A stretch of DNA of 64,000 nucleotides from an uncultured Coriobacteriaceae bacterium (GTDB lineage Bacteria > Actinomycetota > Coriobacteriia > Coriobacteriales > Atopobiaceae): positions 32,001 through 96,000 of the forward strand of contig CADCHF010000004.1 of assembly GCA_902801175.1 (NCBI GenBank), read 5' to 3'. The notes beneath the pieces were generated by a model. That model was not told the DNA's origin and did not search any database. It was given only the letters and a program-made list of their open reading frames with translations. Below are positions 58,773 to 64,000 of this stretch, in pieces; positions within the stretch are counted from its first letter, which is position 1, and every line of letters begins with the position of its first letter. Position numbers and translations under genes: made by a program.

Positions 58773-60800
58773 CTACCTGCGTCCAGCCAGGGCAAAGTCG
58801 ATACGCCCGCGCGCGGGGTCTGTGCCCACGACCTCCACGGGCACTCGCTGCCCAAGCGAGTAGCTGCGGCCGCTCTCCTCGCCTATGAGCTGCATGCGCG
58901 TCTCGTCGTAGAAGAACCACTCGTCGCCAAGGGCCCTCACGGGGAGCAGTCCCTCGGCCCCCGTGTCGTCGAGCATCACAAAGAGGCCAAAGCGCTCGCA
59001 CCCGGTGACAACACCAGAGAAGCGCTCGCCCACGCGATTGGCAAACAGCTGGGCCATCTTGATCTTTTGGGAGTCACGCGAGGCGGCGTCGGCCACGCGC
59101 TCGCGCTCAGAGCAGGTGCGACAGAGCTGGGGCAACACCCGCGCCACCGCGCGCTGCTCCGCCGTGTCGAGCCTCTTTGCCAAAAGCGCCTTGAGCGCGC
59201 GATGCACCACCACGTCGGGATAGCGCCTGATGGGCGAGGTGAAGTGGCAGTAGGCCTTGGCGCCAAGCGCGTAGTGCCCGAGGTTGTGGGGCAAGTAGAT
59301 GGCCCGCTTTTGGGCGCGCAGCAGAAGTGAGCTTGCCAGCAGCTCACCTGGGGTGCCCTTGGCGCGCGCCAGCACGTCCTGCACCACATATGGGTCGCCA
59401 GACACCAGCCGCTCGGCATCACCCGGCTCAAGCAGGCGCAGCTCGTGAAGTGCAGGCAGCGTCTGCGAAAGGCTCTCTGGGGCCGGGCGCTCATGCACGC
59501 GATACGCCGCGGGCACCTCTGCCTGCGCAAGCATGTCCGCTACGGCCTCGTTTGCCATCAGCATGGCCTCCTCAATGAGGCTTGTGGCGCGAGTGCGCAC
59601 GCGCAGGACCGCGTCTACTGGCCGGCCCTGTTCGTCGAGCACAACCTTGGACTCGGTCGTCTCGAAGTCAACGGCTCCGCGCCTCGCCCGCAGCTCAAGC
59701 CGCTTTTGGGCAATCTCGTCGAGGGTCCTTATGGCCTCGGCAACGGCAGGTGCATGCTCCGGTGCACAGTCAAGCTCGTCCGACGTCACGCGCTCCTCGA
59801 GCAGCGCGTCCGCAGTGGCGTAGTCCAGCCTGGCCCGCGAGCGTATTGCCGAGGGACAGGCCTCGGCCGAGCGCACGCGGCCCTGCGCGTCAAGCTCGAG
59901 CAGGACGCTCATGGCAAGCCGGTCCTCGTTTGGCCTCAGCGAACAAAGGTCGTTGCAGAGACGCTCGGGCAGCATGGGAAGCACGCGGTCGGCCAGGTAG
60001 ACCGAGCAGGTGCGTGCCCTCGCCTCTATGTCCATGGGGCTGTCCCAGCCAAGATAGGCGGTGACGTCGGCAATGTGCACCGCCACCTCGTAGCCGTCGT
60101 TGGTGCGCCGCGCAAAGACCGCGTCGTCAAAGTCGCGCGCATCGGTTGGGTCTATGGTGAAGGTCACCTCGCTGCGCAGGTCGCGACGGTTCTTCTCGCG
60201 CGCAAGCGTTGCCGCAACGTCGCCGGTCAGCTCGGCCGCCTGTGCCAGGGCCGCAGGCGAGAACTCGGTGGCGAGCCCGTGTGAGGCAATCACGGTCTCC
60301 ATGAGGAGGTCCAGCTCCTCGGGGGCGCCAACCCTCCTGTCAAGCGTCACCACACCCGCCGTTCCGCGAGCGGGATAGGCCAGGATTCGGGCCTCTACCA
60401 CGTCCCCATCCTGCACGCCAAGACGGTCGGCGCACTCGTCCTCGGGCAAAACAAAGAAGTCGTGCGAGATGCGCCCGTCAAGCGGAGTTACCGCACCAAG
60501 GGGACCCGCCGGCGCATAGCTTCCCAAAAAGGTGAGCGTCGCGCGCTGCAGCACGGCCCGTACACGCGCAACGGGCTCGGGCGTGCCCTCGCGCTGCACG
60601 CTGACCTGCACCTCGTCGCCGTTCATGGCCTCGCGGACGCCTCCGCGCGCCACGGCAAAGGTGCCCTCGGCGGTCTCGACGCTTGCCACGCCCGGCCTCA
60701 CGATGGTGATGGTCCCCGTGAGCAGGACCTGCGGCTTCTTGCGAGGCCCGGAGTTGCGGCCGCGCCGGTTGCTGCCCCTATGTGGCCTTTTGCGTCCCAT
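58773..60800 (-). CDS. rnr: Ribonuclease R (RNB family)
   Basis: A 675-aa 3'-5' exoribonuclease that degrades structured RNA and non-stop messages, acting with tmRNA-SmpB. A basic N-terminus (MGRKRPHRGSNRRGRNSGPRKKP) leads to cold-shock-type domains, then the RNB catalytic core (FTIDPTDARDFDDAVFARR with the metal-binding aspartates; FTSPIRRYPDVVVHRALKAL). A C-terminal S1 domain follows (GERFSGVVTGCERFGLFVML). It is shorter than E. coli RNase R but has all catalytic parts. Its neighbourhood with smpB and ssrA is the classical ribosome-rescue linkage. Confidence 0.95.
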   Translation of the reverse strand: MGRKRPHRGSNRRGRNSGPRKKPQVLLTGTITIVRPGVASVETAEGTFAVARGGVREAMNGDEVQVSVQREGTPEPVARVRAVLQRATLTFLGSYAPAGPLGAVTPLDGRISHDFFVLPEDECADRLGVQDGDVVEARILAYPARGTAGVVTLDRRVGAPEELDLLMETVIASHGLATEFSPAALAQAAELTGDVAATLAREKNRRDLRSEVTFTIDPTDARDFDDAVFARRTNDGYEVAVHIADVTAYLGWDSPMDIEARARTCSVYLADRVLPMLPERLCNDLCSLRPNEDRLAMSVLLELDAQGRVRSAEACPSAIRSRARLDYATADALLEERVTSDELDCAPEHAPAVAEAIRTLDEIAQKRLELRARRGAVDFETTESKVVLDEQGRPVDAVLRVRTRATSLIEEAMLMANEAVADMLAQAEVPAAYRVHERPAPESLSQTLPALHELRLLEPGDAERLVSGDPYVVQDVLARAKGTPGELLASSLLLRAQKRAIYLPHNLGHYALGAKAYCHFTSPIRRYPDVVVHRALKALLAKRLDTAEQRAVARVLPQLCRTCSERERVADAASRDSQKIKMAQLFANRVGERFSGVVTGCERFGLFVMLDDTGAEGLLPVRALGDEWFFYDETRMQLIGEESGRSYSLGQRVPVEVVGTDPARGRIDFALAGRR

Positions 60801-60905
60801 GTGCTCTCACCCATTCCTTTGCGCGGCAAGCCCGCTACGCGAGTCGCCGGCGCTGCCTTTCAATTACTTATCTATCTCTTACCCATTGTTGGTCTCTCGC
60901 GTAAC

Positions 60906-60937
60906 AAAAGGCGGCCCGGCTCAATTGCCGGACCGCC
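60906..60937 (-). terminator. Intrinsic terminator of the ftsE-ftsX operon
   Basis: On the minus strand GGCGGTCCGGC pairs with GCCGGGCCGCC (one wobble) over a 6-nt loop, followed by TTTTGTT. It lies about 29 bp after the ftsX stop. Confidence 0.85.
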
Positions 60938-60965
60938 TCGCTAATGACTCGCTTGCGTGAGACCG

Positions 60966-61886
60966 CTACACCTTGAGGTAGCGCCTCATGGCAATGATCG
61001 AACCAAAGGTGCCCAGGATCAGACCGCCCAGCACGAGGCCCGCGTAGGTCCTCAGCACAATGCGGGTAGGCAGGGTGAACGAGAGGAACTGCAGGCTGTT
61101 CTCGAGGCGCGGGATGAGCGCCTGCATGCCAAAGTGCAGAACGGCAATGGCAAGGAGCGAGCCAAGCAGGGCCTCGATGACGCCCTCGGCCACAAACGGC
61201 CCACGAATGAAGCCGTTGGAGGCGCCAACCAGACGCTCGATGGCAATCTCGCGACGACGCGAGGAGATGGCCAGGCGAATGGTGTTGTTAATGAAGACGA
61301 ACGCCACAAAGGTCAGTAGCGCAACCAGCACGATGGCGCCAATGCGGATGTAGTTCGTGAGGCTAAAGAGGCGCTCGACCGTCTCGCGGCCGTACTGCAC
61401 CGACGCGCTCACGTCATCGGGGTCATCGCAGACGGCAACAAAGTCGGGGTCGCCCACCAGCTTGTCGGCGGTTGCCTCGACCTGCTGCGGGTCGTCGAGC
61501 TTGATGACCAGTGATGCCGGCACGGGGTTCTCGCCATCGAGAGCGGCCACGGCGTCTGCCGCATTGCGGTTGCTCATGGTCTCTTTGTACTCCTGGAGCG
61601 CCTCGTCCTTGCTCTTGTAGCGCACGGACTCAACGTTGCCCCAGCCCTGGACCTTGGCCTGAAGGGCGTCGACGGCAGCCTGGTCGGCCTCGTCGGAGAG
61701 GAAGGCCTGGATGGTCACGCGGTCCTCGACGTTGCCCACCAGGTTGGTGATCATCGCGGAGCCCAGCACAAACAGGCCAATGATGAACAGCGACAGGAAG
61801 ATGGTCACGATGGCGCCAAAGACCGTCGACCAGTTGCGGCGGAAGTGCTTGAGTGCCTCGCGAATCGAATAGCCGATGTTAGACAT
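60966..61886 (-). CDS. ftsX: Cell division protein FtsX
   Basis: A 306-aa membrane partner of FtsE that activates peptidoglycan hydrolases during division. The first helix is TVFGAIVTIFLSLFIIGLFVLG; an extracellular loop of about 120 residues follows (VTIQAFLSDEADQAAVDALQ and on), then three more helices (IGAIVLVALLTFVAFVFINN and later). The cytoplasmic motif IAIERLVGASNGFIRGPFVAEG is typical. It overlaps the ftsE gene by 8 bp. The start at 61886 has GGAGG at 11 nt. Confidence 0.96.
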   Translation of the reverse strand: MSNIGYSIREALKHFRRNWSTVFGAIVTIFLSLFIIGLFVLGSAMITNLVGNVEDRVTIQAFLSDEADQAAVDALQAKVQGWGNVESVRYKSKDEALQEYKETMSNRNAADAVAALDGENPVPASLVIKLDDPQQVEATADKLVGDPDFVAVCDDPDDVSASVQYGRETVERLFSLTNYIRIGAIVLVALLTFVAFVFINNTIRLAISSRRREIAIERLVGASNGFIRGPFVAEGVIEALLGSLLAIAVLHFGMQALIPRLENSLQFLSFTLPTRIVLRTYAGLVLGGLILGTFGSIIAMRRYLKV

Positions 61887-62874
61887 AGGTACCGTAACCT
61901 CCCCTCTCCTGGTCACGCACAACGTGGCCAGCCTCAAGGGCGATAACGCGCCTGCGCATGGAGTCGACCATCTCGCGGTCGTGCGTTGCCATGATAACGG
62001 TGGTGCCCGCACGGTTAATGCGGTCGAGCAACTTCATGATGCCCAGAGAGATGGCGGGGTCGAGGTTACCCGTGGGCTCGTCGCACACCAGCAGAGGCGG
62101 GCGATTGACCATGGCGCGGGCAACGGCAACGCGCTGCTGCTCGCCACCCGAGAGCTGGTCGGGATAGGCGTCAGTGCGGTCGGACAGGCCTACGAGGCGA
62201 AGCACCTCGGGCACCTGCACCTTAATGACCGAGCGCGGCTTGCCAATGCACTCAAGGGCAAAGGCCACGTTCTCGTAGCAAGTCTTGTCGGGCAGGAGTT
62301 TGAAGTCCTGGAACACGCAGCCAATCTGACGGCGAAGGTACGGAACCTTCCAGTTGCGCATGCGCGTAAGGTCCTGGCCGGCGACCAGAACCTTGCCCTT
62401 GGTGGCACGAAGCTCGCGGGTGAGCAGCCTGATGAAGGTCGACTTACCAGAGCCGGAATGGCCAACGACGAAGACGAACTCGCCAGGATAGATGTCAAGG
62501 CTGACGTCATCAAGAGCGGGCTTGTTGGGCTGAGACGGGTAGATGTGTGTGACGTTTTTGAACGATACGGTAGGAGTTCCCTCGTGAGACACGATCGCGG
62601 GGGCGGCATCGGCGAGCGAGGCGTACTGGCTGGGGGCGTTCTGCGGCCCCTCCGCCTCGAGCTCCTCTGCCGTGGGAACCGCGGGCACGTCTACGACGGC
62701 CGGGCGCTCCTGGACGGGCTCTTCGCGCCGACCGCGGTACAGAACGGCGTCGATTGCGGCCTCCATGGCCTCGTCGACGGGCTGTGCCTGGTCTGCGGCC
62801 TGCGCCACATCCTGGACGGCCTGCTGATCGAGGTCGTCCTCGTGTCGCTCACTGCTGCGAAAATGGTTTGCCAC
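61879..62874 (-). CDS. ftsE: Cell division ATP-binding protein FtsE with long N-terminal extension
   Basis: A 331-aa ABC ATPase, about 100 residues longer than usual (about 225 aa). The extension (1-104) is Ala/Glu/Pro-rich and probably disordered. The ATPase domain then has Walker A VVGHSGSGKSTFIRLL, Q-loop CVFQDFKLLPDKT, signature LSGGEQQRVAVARA and Walker B LLVCDEPTGNLDP. The start is GTG at 62874, with AAGGAG 5-6 nt before it; the open frame continues a little further without a better site. It works with FtsX at the division septum. prfB ends 132 bp upstream and may share its transcript, as in many actinobacteria. Confidence 0.95.
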   Translation of the reverse strand: MANHFRSSERHEDDLDQQAVQDVAQAADQAQPVDEAMEAAIDAVLYRGRREEPVQERPAVVDVPAVPTAEELEAEGPQNAPSQYASLADAAPAIVSHEGTPTVSFKNVTHIYPSQPNKPALDDVSLDIYPGEFVFVVGHSGSGKSTFIRLLTRELRATKGKVLVAGQDLTRMRNWKVPYLRRQIGCVFQDFKLLPDKTCYENVAFALECIGKPRSVIKVQVPEVLRLVGLSDRTDAYPDQLSGGEQQRVAVARAMVNRPPLLVCDEPTGNLDPAISLGIMKLLDRINRAGTTVIMATHDREMVDSMRRRVIALEAGHVVRDQERGGYGTYV

Positions 62875-63006
62875 GAAAGCTCCTTCTTTCACGTAGCGAC
62901 GTTGACAGATACGAAAACATGCTAGCAGATGACCAGCTTGGAGCACTTGAGTGCTCAGTTGTTACTGCAAAAGACCATAGTGGGCTACCCGTGCCAAGGC
63001 GGGGCG

Positions 63007-64000
63007 TTACTCTGCGCCACCCACCATCCAGCGATGGTAGCCGACCACAAACTGGTCAAGGTCGCCGCCGGTGAGGACCGAGTCGGTGTTTCCGGTCTCG
63101 ACGCCCGTGCGCAGGTCCTTGACCATCTGGTACGGGTAGAGCACGTAGCTGCGAATCTGGTTGCCCCAGGCAATGTCGTGCTTGGGTCCGCGCAGCTCGT
63201 CCATCTCGGCGGCACGCCGCTCCAGCTCCATCTCATAGAGCTTCGAGCGCAGGACGTTCATCGCAAAGGCCTTGTTCTGGAGCTGGCTGCGCTCGTTTTG
63301 GCAGGTGACCACAATGCCCGTGGGCAAGTGCGTGATGCGCACCGCAGAGTCGGTGGTGTTGACGCCCTGGCCTCCGTGCCCGTGGCTGTGGAACACGTCG
63401 ATGCGCAGGTCGTCGGGATTGATGTCGACCTCGATGTCGTCGGGGAGGACTGGCAGCACCTCCACGCCAGCAAAGGTCGTCTGGCGGCGCTTCTTTGCGT
63501 CGGTTGGAGAGATGCGCACCAGTCGGTGCACGCCCTGCTCCCCGCGAAGCATGCCGTAGGCGTTGTGGCCGGCCACCGTGAACATGGCTCGGTCGAGGCC
63601 GATCGCCTCGCCTGCCGGAGCGTCGTTGACGGTCACCTTCCAGCCGCGGCGGGCACAGTAGGCCTGGTACATGCGGAAGAGCATTGCGCACCAGTCCTGG
63701 GCCTCGAGGCCGCCTTGGCCGGGCGTCACCGTGACGATTGCGTCGCCGTGGTCGAGCTCGTCGGTAAACCAGCTCGAGAGCTCGAGCTCCGAGAGGTCGG
63801 CCTCCAGCTCGCCCATGAGCTGCGCGGCCTCGTCAAGCAGCTCCTCCTCGCCCATCTCGTCGGCGAGGTCAAGGGCCGCCGAGGCGTCCTCGAGCTTTGC
63901 GCGCGCCTGCTCAATGCCGGCCACGTCCTCGCGCGCACGAGTGAGTCGCGTCATCGTTGCGCTTGCCGCGTCGGCATCGTTCCAAAAGTCGGGACGAGCG
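63007..64000 (-). CDS. prfB: Peptide chain release factor 2 (N-terminus beyond window)
   Basis: About 331 C-terminal residues of RF2, which ends translation at UGA and UAA. The visible part begins ARPDFWNDADAASATM, includes the GGQ motif (SHGHGGQGVNTTDSAVRITH) and ends MVKDLRTGVETGNTDSVL...GGAE. The stop-codon-reading motif, SPF in most RF2 proteins, reads SPT here (HRLVRISPTDAKKRRQTTF). The true start and any programmed frameshift lie to the right of the window. ftsE follows, as is common. Confidence 0.95.
   Translation of the reverse strand, partial: ARPDFWNDADAASATMTRLTRAREDVAGIEQARAKLEDASAALDLADEMGEEELLDEAAQLMGELEADLSELELSSWFTDELDHGDAIVTVTPGQGGLEAQDWCAMLFRMYQAYCARRGWKVTVNDAPAGEAIGLDRAMFTVAGHNAYGMLRGEQGVHRLVRISPTDAKKRRQTTFAGVEVLPVLPDDIEVDINPDDLRIDVFHSHGHGGQGVNTTDSAVRITHLPTGIVVTCQNERSQLQNKAFAMNVLRSKLYEMELERRAAEMDELRGPKHDIAWGNQIRSYVLYPYQMVKDLRTGVETGNTDSVLTGGDLDQFVVGYHRWMVGGAE

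Overview
The window looks like a chromosome segment from a high-GC, anaerobic actinobacterium of the class Coriobacteriia, perhaps Olsenella/Atopobium-like. This is an inference from gene content: rubrerythrin, a miniature rubredoxin, a MutY without an iron-sulphur cluster, an NRAMP-related transporter with the altered metal site of magnesium carriers paired with an MgtE-like protein, NTF2-LytTR regulators, and a tmRNA tag ending YALAA. No database search was possible. Most genes lie on the minus strand.

Layout. 1-2.9 kb: glycogen metabolism (glgB, then the 5' part of glgP). 3.3-4.3 kb: a small Cys-rich protein and endonuclease III. 4.4-5.9 kb: an unrecognised 351-aa gene bracketed by two inverted-repeat elements. 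6.1-10.1 kb: metY, rubrerythrin, mutY and an Rrf2 regulator. 10.4 kb: tRNA-Asp. 10.7-16.8 kb: SRP RNA, dedA, a small gene, dnaX, ybaB, recR and a single-pass membrane protein. 17.1-20.3 kb: the NRMT-type transporter and MgtE-like partner. 21.3-25.1 kb: PRC-barrel, YtxH-like and cyanophycin-synthetase-N-like proteins and a CBS/CorC membrane protein. 25.4-26.3 kb: a Phd/RelE-type toxin-antitoxin pair with a 44-bp perfect palindrome. 26.5-30.4 kb: an EF-G-like protein and an RNA methyltransferase. 30.7-36.3 kb: purN, purM, a YD-repeat lipoprotein, sortase B, purE and a TetR regulator. 36.8-49.7 kb: two NTF2-LytTR regulators, an AmmeMemoRadiSam pair and a 2560-residue wall-anchored adhesin. 50.4-55.9 kb: pgi, rpsI/rplM, a patatin-like lipase, a mini-rubredoxin and a DUF4003 protein. 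56-64 kb: the trans-translation set (ssrA, smpB, TPR gene, rnr), a flavin reductase, ftsE/ftsX and the C-terminal part of prfB.

The least explained content is twofold. First, the intergenic spaces carry four families of inverted-repeat elements with fixed geometry. Family B is about 130 bp (34-nt arms, 62-63-nt spacer, four full copies). Family C is 124 bp (25-28-nt arms, about 74-nt spacer, two copies). Family A brackets one gene, and family D is a single copy with perfect 45-bp arms. Families B and C sit mainly at the 3' ends of genes. Second, the surface locus joins a giant von Willebrand/pilin-repeat protein to two LytTR regulators with NTF2-like sensory domains, one of which ends in a run of 11 cytosines. 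Further items worth attention are two ribosome-binding sites buried in stems (glgP and the MgtE-like gene), a release factor 2 whose SPF motif reads SPT, and an exact duplication of the tmRNA 3' end 200 bp downstream.
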